Source: Flavobacteriaceae bacterium
GTDB taxonomy: Bacteria; Bacteroidota; Bacteroidia; Flavobacteriales; Flavobacteriaceae
DNA: 36,679 nt
Assembly: GCA_947464335.1 (NCBI GenBank)
Contig: CANHWG010000026.1
Location: 1 to 36,679 of the forward strand
Direction of reading: 5' to 3'
This document shows, one piece after another, positions 16,477-24,222 of the stretch. Positions within the stretch are counted from its first letter, which is position 1, and the number at the start of each line of letters is the position of its first letter. Under the pieces are notes generated by a model. That model worked only from the letters and a program-made list of their open reading frames with translations. It ran no database searches and was not told the origin of the DNA. The position numbers and the translations under genes were made by a program.

Positions 16477-16827
16477 TTATTCATTATGTAAAAATGATTG
16501 TCGATTAAGCAGTGTTTCTTCGCTTTCAACATGATTATCATCAGGCACACAACAATCAACTGGACAAACAGCGGCGCATTGAGGTTCCTCATGAAATCCT
16601 TTACACTCAGTACATTTTCCTGGAACTATATAATAAATATCGTCCGAAATTGGAGTTTGAGCCGCATCAGAATCAACTTCAGTTCCATCAGGTAAAATTA
16701 CTTTTCCCCTTAATTTAGTTCCGTCTTTATAACGCCAATCATCTGCACCTTCATATATGGCAGTATTTGGACACTCCGGTTCGCAAGCGCCGCAGTTAAT
16801 ACATTCATCTGTTATAATTATTGCCAT
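16477..16827 (-). CDS. 4Fe-4S dicluster ferredoxin
   Basis: A 116-residue cytoplasmic electron carrier. The first cluster motif is C9-x2-C12-x2-C15-x3-C19-P. The second is C72-x2-C75-x8-C84-x3-C88-P, followed by C92 and C93. Together these supply ligands for two 4Fe-4S clusters. About 50 residues separate the motifs ([15 protein letters not shown] and following), longer than in minimal 8Fe ferredoxins. It is divergent from the LuxC-type acyl-CoA reductase across a 113-base gap with a palindrome. I recall this pairing recurring in Flavobacteriaceae, which would suggest a functional link. The partner oxidoreductase is not known. Confidence 0.92.
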   Translation of the reverse strand: MAIIITDECINCGACEPECPNTAIYEGADDWRYKDGTKLRGKVILPDGTEVDSDAAQTPISDDIYYIVPGKCTECKGFHEEPQCAAVCPVDCCVPDDNHVESEETLLNRQSFLHNE

Positions 16828-16855
16828 GGCTAATTTTAAATATTAAATTTAAGAT

Positions 16856-16875
16856 ATTAGATTTAAAAATCTAAT
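16856..16875. promoter_or_regulatory. Palindrome in divergent ferredoxin/acyl-CoA reductase promoter region
   Basis: Perfect 9-base arms ATTAGATTT and AAATCTAAT flank an AA centre. The right arm touches the candidate -33 TTG (16875-16877) of the acyl-CoA reductase gene, and the element lies 29 bases upstream of the ferredoxin ATG. This is operator-like geometry for a dimeric regulator. AT-rich composition makes chance palindromes more likely here. Confidence 0.4.
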
Positions 16876-16900
16876 TGCCTAAATGATTTGTTTAATTTTG
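16875..16900 (+). promoter_or_regulatory. Candidate promoter for the acyl-CoA reductase gene
   Basis: TTG at 16875-16877 and TAATTTTG at 16893-16900 with a 15-base spacer, slightly short for the Bacteroidota consensus. The ATG is 40 bases downstream. Confidence 0.4.
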
Positions 16901-16940
16901 CCAAAATTACAATCAAAACCATTCATATACAAATAAACAA

Positions 16941-17999
16941 ATGTTACAAATTAGTAAAAAACAGAGTTTTATTGAATTAGGGCGTTTTTTAAACCAATTT
17001 TCAATTGACAATAATCATAAAAATGAGGAAGTTCTTTACAATGATTTGTACTTTGATCCTTTTATCGAATTAATTCATTTGTCTCAATCACACAACGGAT
17101 GGTTTACGCCTGAGCAAGTTTATTTTGCAGTGCATTCTTGGGCTGTAGCTTTACGAGAAGATAATTTAGATAAATGGCTATCGTCTTATAATTTCTTAGA
17201 AGTTAAACAAAAAGCTGTCGGCTTAATTTTAGCTGGAAATATTCCTTTGGTTGGATTTCATGATTTTCTCTCTGTACTTATTTCTGGTCATAAAGTAATA
17301 GTAAAAACTTCGTCAAATGACCAGCACTTAATTCAATTTTTATCCAATTATCTTATTAAAATTGAACCAAAACTTTCAGATTTCATCAAATTTACTGATG
17401 GAAAACTTGAGGATTTTGATGCTGTGATTGCTACTGGAAGTAATAATACAGCGCGTTATTTTGAATATTATTTTAAAAATAAACCAAATATAATTCGAAA
17501 AAACAGAAATTCAGTTGCCGTTTTAAACGGAAAAGAAAGCCGAGAAGATTTAGTCAACCTTGGGGAAGATATCTTTAGGTATTTTGGATTGGGTTGTCGC
17601 AATGTTTCTAAGCTATTTGTGCCAAAAGACTATAGTTTCGAAACTTTCTTTAAAGCAATTTATGAATACAAAGATGTAATCTTTTACGAAAAATATTCAA
17701 ACAATTACGATTACAATAAAGCGGTTTTTTTGATGAGTAATTTTAAATTGCTCGATAATGAATTCCTAACCTTAAAAGAAGATAGTAGCAATGCCTCGCC
17801 TATTTCCTCAATTTTTTACGAATTTTATCAAGATATTGCTGATTTACAAAAACGTTTAGAAAGTGAATCCGACCAAATTCAGTGCATTGTTTCCAATAAT
17901 TTGATTCCAAATTCCGTTTCATTTGGAAAAACACAAAAACCAGAACTTTGGGATTATGCGGATAATGTGGATACTTTAACTTTTTTATCAACACTTTAA
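16941..17999 (+). CDS. LuxC-type acyl-CoA reductase
   Basis: A 352-residue protein of the LuxC acyl-CoA reductase family, expected to reduce an acyl-CoA or acyl thioester to an aldehyde with NADPH. The N-terminal part contains LILAGNIPLVGFHDFLSVLISGH (nucleotide-domain region, about 95-117). GSNNTARYFEYYF (about 166-178) and the active-site segment FGLGCRNVSKLFVP with C219 follow. It is shorter than LuxC of luminous bacteria (about 480 residues), and no luxD, luxE or luciferase genes are present, so bioluminescence is not implied. Its substrate is unknown. The divergent ferredoxin may be a functional partner. Confidence 0.88.
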   Translation: MLQISKKQSFIELGRFLNQFSIDNNHKNEEVLYNDLYFDPFIELIHLSQSHNGWFTPEQVYFAVHSWAVALREDNLDKWLSSYNFLEVKQKAVGLILAGNIPLVGFHDFLSVLISGHKVIVKTSSNDQHLIQFLSNYLIKIEPKLSDFIKFTDGKLEDFDAVIATGSNNTARYFEYYFKNKPNIIRKNRNSVAVLNGKESREDLVNLGEDIFRYFGLGCRNVSKLFVPKDYSFETFFKAIYEYKDVIFYEKYSNNYDYNKAVFLMSNFKLLDNEFLTLKEDSSNASPISSIFYEFYQDIADLQKRLESESDQIQCIVSNNLIPNSVSFGKTQKPELWDYADNVDTLTFLSTL

Positions 18000-18030
18000 T
18001 TCATACATTTACAGTTAAATAGCTGTAATT

Positions 18031-19449
18031 ATGAAAAAAATTATCCTTTGCCTATCGTTATTTTTAGCTCATAGTTCAATTTCTCAAGTAGTTCTTACTC
18101 CTTTTGTACCCGAGAATAATTATCGTGGATTTGGATATGCAGCTGATGCATTTGGTAATGAAATGGTAATTACAGCGGCAGATTATGTAGATATTTCTAA
18201 AAAGTTTGTTTATGTATTTGAAAAAAATGGAAGTACAATAACCCAAGAAACCTATTTTGCTCCTTCTGATATTACTCCAAATGACTATTTTGGTTCGAGT
18301 ATTAGTCTTTCTATTGCTACTGATTTTATTGCCGCATCTAATATTCTAAATGATCAAGTTGACACCGATGCAGGAGCCGTTTATATCTATAGAAAAGTTA
18401 GTGGGAATTGGATCTTTTTTCAAAAGATAATTGCTTTTGATGGAGTCGCTGGTGATTATTTTGGAAGTGATGTGAAAATAGTCAACAATAAACTTTTTAT
18501 TTCTGCAACAAATAATGAAGCTGAGGGCCAACCAATTTCTACAAATAGCGGTGCCGTATATATTTATGAATTCAATGGCTCAACATGGGCTTTTTCAGAA
18601 AAACTTACACAAACAGGTTCTCTTTCATTTGGAAATAAAATGAAAATTGAAGGCAATAAATTGGTAGTTAAATCACGTTCAGTATCCAATTCTGACATAC
18701 ATCTTTACACTTACAATTTTAATGGTACTAACTGGAGTTTTTCAAGTGATTTAAGTGTGTCAGATTTGTTGGATTTCGATTTAGATAATAATCAGCTTTT
18801 TATACTTAAAAGTGGAGTCTACAACCCTATACCAAACTATAATCAAACACTTGATATTTATAACTATTCCTCGGGTGATTGGAACTTGAATTCTACACTC
18901 AATTCTCTCAATTTATTCGATAAGTTTGGTACAAATTTTAGAGTAAAAAACAACATTATGCTAATAAGTCTTAATTTTCATTCGTTACTGTATACCGCAA
19001 AAACGCCAACTGCATTCTATCAAAAAATCAATGGAACATGGACTTTTATGGAATATCTTTATGGAAATGGTCCATCAAATGAAGATGACAGTTTTGGCTA
19101 TCAAATGGCTCTTACAAATGACTTGATGTTAGTTATTGCTCCATCAGAACGTATGTCTCCACCATCAATGGGCAGAGCTTATGTTGTTGACATGGCATTA
19201 GGTTTCAACGAAGCTTCTATACCTAACATTACTATATCTCCCAATCCTACAAATGATTTCGTTTCTATAAATAACAATGGTGAGGATTTTAATCAAATTA
19301 ATATTTACCAAATTGATGGAAAACTAATTAAAAGTATTCAAAATGATTTTGATAATGTTTCGTTGAAGGAGTTTCAAAGTGGCATTTACCTTATAAAGAT
19401 TACTCTTTCTAATGGAGTTTCTGTTTCACGCAAAATTGTTAAAATTTAA
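18031..19449 (+). CDS. Secreted FG-GAP-repeat protein with type IX secretion sorting domain
   Basis: A 472-residue protein with a signal peptide (MKKIILCLSLFLAHSSIS). The body is a repeated beta-propeller-like unit of the FG-GAP kind: YFGSSISLS, DYFGSDVKIVNNKLFISA, SFGNKMKIEGNKLVV, FGTNFRVKNNIMLIS and SFGYQMALTNDLMLV. Some blades end in a VYIYRKVSGNW-like strand. The last 75 residues are a T9SS type A sorting domain, starting ISPNPTNDFVSI and ending GVSVSRKIVKI. It is therefore exported by the Sec and Por machinery and released or attached at the surface. It lies between the acyl-CoA reductase and serC. Its ligand is unknown. Confidence 0.87.
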   Translation: MKKIILCLSLFLAHSSISQVVLTPFVPENNYRGFGYAADAFGNEMVITAADYVDISKKFVYVFEKNGSTITQETYFAPSDITPNDYFGSSISLSIATDFIAASNILNDQVDTDAGAVYIYRKVSGNWIFFQKIIAFDGVAGDYFGSDVKIVNNKLFISATNNEAEGQPISTNSGAVYIYEFNGSTWAFSEKLTQTGSLSFGNKMKIEGNKLVVKSRSVSNSDIHLYTYNFNGTNWSFSSDLSVSDLLDFDLDNNQLFILKSGVYNPIPNYNQTLDIYNYSSGDWNLNSTLNSLNLFDKFGTNFRVKNNIMLISLNFHSLLYTAKTPTAFYQKINGTWTFMEYLYGNGPSNEDDSFGYQMALTNDLMLVIAPSERMSPPSMGRAYVVDMALGFNEASIPNITISPNPTNDFVSINNNGEDFNQINIYQIDGKLIKSIQNDFDNVSLKEFQSGIYLIKITLSNGVSVSRKIVKI

Positions 19450-19606
19450 AAATCTCTTTTTTCAAGAAAATTCATAATCAGCAATATTTGTTATAAACTA
19501 TATCGTTTTCGTTGATAACATGGGCTAATTGTTGCCTAATTCCAATCGCATATTGTTTTGCTGTTTCCGAAATTTGCAAATCATTTTATTATCGATTAAA
19601 TTTAAC

Positions 19607-20698
19607 ATGAAAAAACATAATTACAGTGCTGGTCCTTGTATTTTACCACAAGAAGTATTTGAAAAATCAGCACAAGCTGTTTTAGATTTTAATAATTCAG
19701 GTTTGTCAATTCTTGAAATTTCACATAGAAGTAAGGATTTTGTTGCCGTAATGGATGAAGCAAGAGCGTTGGTTTTAGAACTTTTAGGATTAGAAGGCAA
19801 AGGATATCAGGCCTTATTTCTTCAAGGTGGCGCGAGTTTAGAGTTTTTGATGGTTCCTCAAAACTTGATGAAAGTTGACGGAAAAGCAGCGTATTTAGAT
19901 ACCGGAACTTGGGCAAATAACGCCATTAAAGAAGCCAAATTATTTGGAGAAACGGTTGTTGTCGCTTCATCTGCTGCAGAAAACTACAATTATATTCCAA
20001 CAGAGTATACGATTCCGGCTGAGGCAAGTTATTTTCATTGCACCAGTAATAATACCATTTTTGGAACACAGATGAAATCATTTCCAAAAACTGATATTCC
20101 TGTGGTTTGTGATATGAGTTCGGACATTTTTTCGAGAAGTTTAGACTTTACACAATTTGATTTGATTTATGCAGGTGCTCAAAAAAATATGGGTGCTGCA
20201 GGAGCAACTTTAGTTGTTGTTAAGGAGGAAATCTTAGGGAAATCAGACAGAACTATTCCTAGTATATTGGATTATGAAAAACACATCAAGGCAGAAAGTA
20301 TGTATAATACACCTTCTGTTTTTGCGGTTTATACTTGCTTACTGACATTGCAATGGTTAAAAAATCAAGGTGGAATTGCAGCTATCGAAAAAATAAACGA
20401 ATCCAAAGCGAATTTGCTTTACAACGAAATAGACAGAAACCCTTTGTTTATAGGAACTGCTCATACAAAAGACCGAAGTATTATGAATGCTACGTTCTTA
20501 TTGGTTGATGAGAAAAATCAAGAGGCGTTTGATAAACTATGGAAAGAAGCAGGAATCTCTGGAATTGCAGGCCACCGTTCGGTTGGCGGTTATAGAGCTT
20601 CAATGTATAATGCACTTCCGTTAGAAAGCGTGCAAGTTTTGGTTGATGTAATGAAAAAGTTAGAAGTAGTTGTAAAGCAAAACGAAGTTACTGTTTAA
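19607..20698 (+). CDS. serC: Phosphoserine aminotransferase
   Basis: A 363-residue PLP-dependent aminotransferase converting 3-phosphohydroxypyruvate and glutamate to phosphoserine (also used in PLP synthesis). The ATG at 19607 (MKKHNYSAGPCILPQEV) fits the family start; the frame is open 26 codons upstream but that part is not protein-like. Landmarks are SAGPC (7-11), the phosphate-binding LQGGASLEF (about 72-80), CDMSSDIFSR (about 168-177), and AGAQKNMGAAG with the PLP lysine K193. GIAGHRSVGGYRASMYNA lies at the C terminus. serA follows 131 bases later, completing the serine branch apart from SerB. Confidence 0.96.
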   Translation: MKKHNYSAGPCILPQEVFEKSAQAVLDFNNSGLSILEISHRSKDFVAVMDEARALVLELLGLEGKGYQALFLQGGASLEFLMVPQNLMKVDGKAAYLDTGTWANNAIKEAKLFGETVVVASSAAENYNYIPTEYTIPAEASYFHCTSNNTIFGTQMKSFPKTDIPVVCDMSSDIFSRSLDFTQFDLIYAGAQKNMGAAGATLVVVKEEILGKSDRTIPSILDYEKHIKAESMYNTPSVFAVYTCLLTLQWLKNQGGIAAIEKINESKANLLYNEIDRNPLFIGTAHTKDRSIMNATFLLVDEKNQEAFDKLWKEAGISGIAGHRSVGGYRASMYNALPLESVQVLVDVMKKLEVVVKQNEVTV

Positions 20699-20701
20699 GC
20701 T

Positions 20702-20769
20702 TCTACCCTAGCCCGAACCTGTCTGCCGACAGGCAGGCGTGTAGCGCGGAAAGCGGGAAACAGCTCCTA
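20702..20769. repeat. GC-rich dispersed repeat between serC and serA
   Basis: A block starting TCTACCCTAGCCCGAAC and ending GCGGAAAGCGGGAAACAGC plus TCCTAAA, wording typical of interspersed flavobacterial repeats. Inside is CCTGTC-TGCC-GACAGG (20718-20733), which overlaps an alternative hairpin CTGCC-GACA-GGCAG. It is clearly more GC-rich than its flanks and non-coding. Confidence 0.6.
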
Positions 20770-20793
20770 AAAATAATTAATTAAAATATAATA

Positions 20794-20825
20794 AGCATCG
20801 AAAGATGCTGAACTAAATTCAGCAT
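20794..20825 (+). promoter_or_regulatory. Two mutually exclusive hairpins in front of serA
   Basis: Hairpin 1 is AGCATC-GAAA-GATGCT (20794-20809) with a GNRA-type tetraloop. Hairpin 2 is ATGCTGAA-CTAAA-TTCAGCAT (20805-20825), 8 bp. They share ATGCT, so only one can form. Hairpin 2 ends four A residues before the serA ATG and would cover the ribosome landing site. A near copy of hairpin 2 precedes parC. A dispersed-repeat origin is an alternative. Confidence 0.45.
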
Positions 20826-20829
20826 AAAA

Positions 20830-21792
20830 ATGAAAGTATTAGCCAACGATGGAATTTCTGAAAGCGGAATTAGAGCATTAGAAGAAGGTGGTTTTGAAGT
20901 GATTACAACTAAGGTAGCGCAAGAACAAGTCGCCAATTATATTAATGAACACAAGGTTTCGGTTATACTTGTGAGAAGTGCCACCAAAGTGCGTAAAGAT
21001 ATTATTGATAATTGTCCGAGTCTAAAAATTATCGGTCGCGGTGGCGTTGGAATGGATAATATTGATGTGGATTATGCTCGTGCTAAAGGATTACATGTAA
21101 TTAACACACCCGCGTCTTCATCGGAAAGTGTAGCTGAGTTGGTGTTTGCGCATCTGTTTACTGGTGTTCGTTTTTTGCAAGATTCGAACAGAAATATGCC
21201 TTTAGAAGGTGATACTAACTTTGATGGTTTGAAAAAAGCATACGCTAACGGTATTGAATTACGTGGTAAAACGTTAGGAATTATTGGTTTTGGACGTATC
21301 GGACAGTCCGTGGCTAAAATGGCACTAGGTCTTGGAATGAAAGTAATTGCTGCTGATAAATTTGTGGATAAAGCTGAAGTCAGAGTAGATTTTTATAATG
21401 GTCAATTCATAAATGTTGAATTTGAAACGGAATCAATGGAAGATGTATTGAAACACTCTGATTTTATTACACTTCACGTTCCAGCGCAAGAGGGTTATGT
21501 TATTGGAAAAGAAGAATTTATACAAATGAAAGATGCTGTAGGAATAGTGAATTGTGCCCGTGGTGGAGTCATTGATGAAGTAGCATTGATTGAGGCTTTA
21601 GATTCAGAAAAAGTATTGTTTGCAGGTTTGGATGTTTTTGAAAACGAACCCAATCCGGAAATTCAAATATTAATGCACCCAAAAATATCTTTAACACCAC
21701 ATATTGGCGCTGCTACTCTAGAAGCCCAAGACCGAATCGGAACAGAATTAGCAACGCAAGTAATTAGTTTGTTGAAATCAGAAAAAGTATAA
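20830..21792 (+). CDS. serA: D-2-hydroxyacid dehydrogenase, probable D-3-phosphoglycerate dehydrogenase
   Basis: A 320-residue NAD-dependent dehydrogenase, probably catalysing the first step of serine synthesis given serC just upstream. The NAD-binding glycine motif is GFGRIG (153-158). The catalytic triad is R244 in NCARGG, E273 in ENEP and H291 in TPHIG. The early motif GRGGVGMDNID (69-79) is also typical of SerA. There is no C-terminal ACT domain, so classical serine feedback by ACT is not expected. A role with another 2-hydroxyacid cannot be excluded by sequence alone. Confidence 0.88.
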   Translation: MKVLANDGISESGIRALEEGGFEVITTKVAQEQVANYINEHKVSVILVRSATKVRKDIIDNCPSLKIIGRGGVGMDNIDVDYARAKGLHVINTPASSSESVAELVFAHLFTGVRFLQDSNRNMPLEGDTNFDGLKKAYANGIELRGKTLGIIGFGRIGQSVAKMALGLGMKVIAADKFVDKAEVRVDFYNGQFINVEFETESMEDVLKHSDFITLHVPAQEGYVIGKEEFIQMKDAVGIVNCARGGVIDEVALIEALDSEKVLFAGLDVFENEPNPEIQILMHPKISLTPHIGAATLEAQDRIGTELATQVISLLKSEKV

Positions 21793-21812
21793 TTTTGATA
21801 TTTAACCTATAT

Positions 21813-21842
21813 AAAAAACCACGCTATTGTCGTGGTTTTTTT
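21813..21842 (+). terminator. Intrinsic terminator after serA
   Basis: An 11-bp perfect stem, AAAAAACCACG with CGTGGTTTTTT around CTATTGT, then further T. It is 21 bases after the serA stop and closes the serine block. Confidence 0.85.
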
Positions 21843-21901
21843 AAGTGTTAAAATAAAAAAAGGTAGTTTGTTTTTAGTAATTTTATTGAAACTCTAAGAC
21901 T

Positions 21902-22336
21902 ATGAAAACGATAGTACTTTCATTCCTTTTACTTATTTCAGTTGTTTCTTGTCATTTTGATAAAAACATTGTTTCTAAAGCCAATAAACCTGATAAGTCA
22001 AAAACATCTGACGTGGTCCGAATTGCAAACGATTCCCTAGAGTATGAAGTAATAATTATTGACCCTGGTTTTAATTCCTGGTTAGCTTCAAATGCCAGAT
22101 CCAGAGGTTTTTATTCTGAAAGTTATTTAGAAAGTCGTAATCAAGTTTATGTCACTGAATGGAATATAAGAGTGTCTCAACCCCAACTTTTCAATCCAAA
22201 TTTATATGAAGTACGAATTGATTACAATTCAACCATTCGATATGGTTATGAAGTAAACTATTTGATATACAATTATATGGTTTATTTTCAAATTACTAAC
22301 AAACAGCAATTGGGTGGATTTGTTCCAAGACCATAA
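21902..22336 (+). CDS. Lipoprotein, DUF6146-like
   Basis: A 144-residue protein with a lipoprotein signal peptide: LLLISVVSC gives lipidation at C17. The mature part contains YEVIIIDPGFNSWLASNARSRG followed by YLESRNQVYVTEWNIRV and a tyrosine-rich C-terminal region. This pattern fits the Flavobacteriaceae DUF6146 family, assigned from memory, and its function is unknown. It lies downstream of the serA terminator and so needs its own promoter, which I could not place with confidence. Confidence 0.75.
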   Translation: MKTIVLSFLLLISVVSCHFDKNIVSKANKPDKSKTSDVVRIANDSLEYEVIIIDPGFNSWLASNARSRGFYSESYLESRNQVYVTEWNIRVSQPQLFNPNLYEVRIDYNSTIRYGYEVNYLIYNYMVYFQITNKQQLGGFVPRP

Positions 22337-22349
22337 TCTGTTATATTTG
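22320..22349 (+). promoter_or_regulatory. Promoter for the DUF6787-like gene
   Basis: TTG (22320-22322, within TTTG), a 19-base spacer and TATATTTG (22342-22349) match the Bacteroidota consensus closely. The element overlaps the 3' end of the upstream lipoprotein gene and lies 14 bases before the ATG, leaving a very short 5' leader. Confidence 0.5.
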
Positions 22350-22363
22350 TAAAAATTTAGTGT

Positions 22364-22684
22364 ATGTCTAATTTTAAGGAGCGTTGGAGTATAAAATCGA
22401 ATTGGCAAGTTTTTATTATTCTTGTTATATTTGCTATTACGGGTTCTTCAGCTGCTTTGGTTTCTAAGCCCATACTTGGTTTTTTAGGCATAGTAAAAGG
22501 AAGTGTTTCAAATTGGCTTTACTATCCTTTATATATATTACTTATTTTTCCTGTTTATCAAGTTTTGTTGATTAGCTATGGTTTTTTGTTTGGACAATTT
22601 ACCTTTTTTTGGGCTTTCGAAAAGAAAATGCTGAAAAGTTGTGGATTGGGTTTCTTGTTACCCAAAAAAGAAAATCCCGAATAA
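22364..22684 (+). CDS. Small membrane protein, DUF6787-like
   Basis: A 106-residue inner-membrane protein. The start SNFKERWSIKSNWQVFIILVIFAITGSSA is a cytoplasmic amphipathic leader running into the first membrane helix. A second helix pair occupies about residues 50-82 and the C terminus is cytoplasmic and basic. Layout and N-terminal motif match DUF6787 (from memory), of unknown function. Its stop codon lies in the loop of a hairpin. Confidence 0.75.
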   Translation: MSNFKERWSIKSNWQVFIILVIFAITGSSAALVSKPILGFLGIVKGSVSNWLYYPLYILLIFPVYQVLLISYGFLFGQFTFFWAFEKKMLKSCGLGFLLPKKENPE

Positions 22685-22692
22685 ATTCGGGA
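22675..22692 (+). terminator. Short hairpin overlapping the stop codon, possible terminator
   Basis: TCCCGAA-TAAA-TTCGGGA, 7-bp stem, with the stop codon TAA inside the loop. Only CTTTC follows, so the T tract is poor and termination may be weak. Confidence 0.4.
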
Positions 22693-22730
22693 CTTTCAAA
22701 CAGAAAAATTCTCTAACCAATAAAAAACTT

Positions 22731-23402
22731 CTATTTTTCTTGTTGAATCATATTGAAGAAATCATTACGATTTTCTTTTTTATTAAATATGCCACCGTAT
22801 TGAATTGTTGAGGTATAACTGCTCTCATCTTTAATTCCTCTACTCGAAACACATAAATGTTTTGCTTCCATTACTACAATAACGTCATCTGTTTCTAGTA
22901 CTGACTTTAAATCATTAAATATTTGCATGATTAATCGTTCCTGTACTTGAGGTCTTCTAGAATAATAATCGACAATCCTATTCAATTTTGACAATCCAAT
23001 AACTTTTCCACTAGATACATAACCGATGTGAGCTTTACCGATGATAGGTAAAAAGTGATGTTCACAGGTAGAGTTAAAACTAATGTTAGCTTCAACCAAC
23101 ATTTTGTCATAATTATAAGAATTCTCAAAAACAGATATTTTAGGTTTGTTGGCAGGATTTAAACCCGAAAATATTTCTTTAATAAACATTTTAGCTACTC
23201 TGTGAGGTGTGCCTTTTAAGCTATCATCAGTCATATCCAAACCCATTTCGTTCATTATTGAAAAGAAATGATTTTCTATAACTGTCATTTTATCCTCATC
23301 GGATTTAAAAAATGCGTCTGGTCTTAAAGGCGTATCTGCTGAGGTCATTTGGTGATCGTCACCAATCAGTTCAAATATTTCTTTTTCAATGGTACTGTTC
23401 AT
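22731..23402 (-). CDS. folE: GTP cyclohydrolase I
   Basis: A 223-residue type I enzyme converting GTP to 7,8-dihydroneopterin triphosphate for folate and related pterins. Zinc ligands are C113 and H116 in STCEHHFLP and C184 in AKHLCVSSRG. GLSKLNRIVDYYSRRPQVQERL (about 136-157) is the core signature. An N-terminal extension of about 40 residues precedes the conserved start, as is common. It is transcribed away from the LolD-like gene, with a good promoter in the shared gap. Confidence 0.96.
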   Translation of the reverse strand: MNSTIEKEIFELIGDDHQMTSADTPLRPDAFFKSDEDKMTVIENHFFSIMNEMGLDMTDDSLKGTPHRVAKMFIKEIFSGLNPANKPKISVFENSYNYDKMLVEANISFNSTCEHHFLPIIGKAHIGYVSSGKVIGLSKLNRIVDYYSRRPQVQERLIMQIFNDLKSVLETDDVIVVMEAKHLCVSSRGIKDESSYTSTIQYGGIFNKKENRNDFFNMIQQEK

Positions 23403-23431
23403 AAGAAGTATTTTTTTTAATTTTTGTTTAA

Positions 23432-23460
23432 CAAATATACGTTTTAATTAAACAAAACAA
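23432..23460 (-). promoter_or_regulatory. Promoter for folE
   Basis: On the minus strand TTG (23460-23458), an 18-base spacer and TATATTTG (23439-23432) match TTG-N17-19-TAnnTTTG. The folE ATG is 29 bases downstream. Confidence 0.55.
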
Positions 23461-23558
23461 TTCCGTTAACATAATTTTATTAATTATTCAATCATAAATA
23501 AAAAGTATAATCATCAAAAAAAGAAAATACTTTGTTACTTTGTGAAAAATATATTTCA

Positions 23559-24218
23559 ATGATTATTGGTAAAAACATCCATAAATATTACGATAATTTA
23601 CATGTTTTAAAAGGTGTAGATTTACATATTAAGCAAGGAGAAATAGTATCTATTGTGGGTGCATCTGGAGCAGGAAAAACAACCTTACTCCAAATTTTAG
23701 GTACCTTAGATAATCCTAGAAAAGATAATGAAACTTCTCTTGAAATAAAAGGAAATAACATACTGATAATGAAAGATAAAGAATTGTCAAAATTTAGAAA
23801 TATCCATTTGGGTTTCATCTTTCAATTTCATCAATTATTACCTGAATTTACTGCTTTGGAAAATGTTTGCATTCCTGCATATATCGCCGGAAAAGAAAAG
23901 ACAGAAACGGAGCAAGAAGCTAAAAAATTACTTGATTATTTAGGCCTATCCGAAAGAATAAACCACAAACCAAATGAGTTATCAGGAGGAGAACAACAAC
24001 GTGTGGCTGTTGCCCGTGCTTTGATAAACAAACCTGCTGTTATTTTTGCCGACGAACCTTCCGGAAATTTAGATACAGCTTCGGCAGAAAATCTGCATCA
24101 ATTATTTTTTAAATTAAGAGATGCGTTTGGGCAAACTTTTGTGATTGTAACACACAATGAAGAATTTGCCAATATGGCTGACCGAAAATTGGTAATGAAA
24201 GATGGATTAATCGTATGA
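23559..24218 (+). CDS. ABC transporter ATP-binding protein, LolD/MacB-type
   Basis: A 219-residue ABC ATPase of the LolD/FtsE/MacB class. Walker A is GASGAGKT (34-41), the Q loop lies in [18 protein letters not shown], the signature is LSGGEQQ (141-147), Walker B is VIFADE (161-166) and the switch histidine is H199. The ATG at 23559 ([11 protein letters not shown]) is preferred to the TTG nine codons upstream. No permease gene (LolC/E type) is adjacent. The next gene is a large membrane protein of another type, so its transporter partner is probably encoded elsewhere. LolD function is inferred only from subfamily similarity. Confidence 0.88.
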   Translation: MIIGKNIHKYYDNLHVLKGVDLHIKQGEIVSIVGASGAGKTTLLQILGTLDNPRKDNETSLEIKGNNILIMKDKELSKFRNIHLGFIFQFHQLLPEFTALENVCIPAYIAGKEKTETEQEAKKLLDYLGLSERINHKPNELSGGEQQRVAVARALINKPAVIFADEPSGNLDTASAENLHQLFFKLRDAFGQTFVIVTHNEEFANMADRKLVMKDGLIV

Positions 24219-24222
24219 TATT

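Noticed and set aside
16941..17999. A bioluminescence (lux) operon
   Set aside because: Only a LuxC-family reductase is present. luxA, luxB, luxD and luxE are absent and the protein is shorter than LuxC of luminous bacteria.
18009..18028. TTACAG/CTGTAA inverted repeat before the FG-GAP gene
   Set aside because: Only a 6-bp stem with an 8-base loop in AT-rich DNA; too weak to call a terminator or operator.
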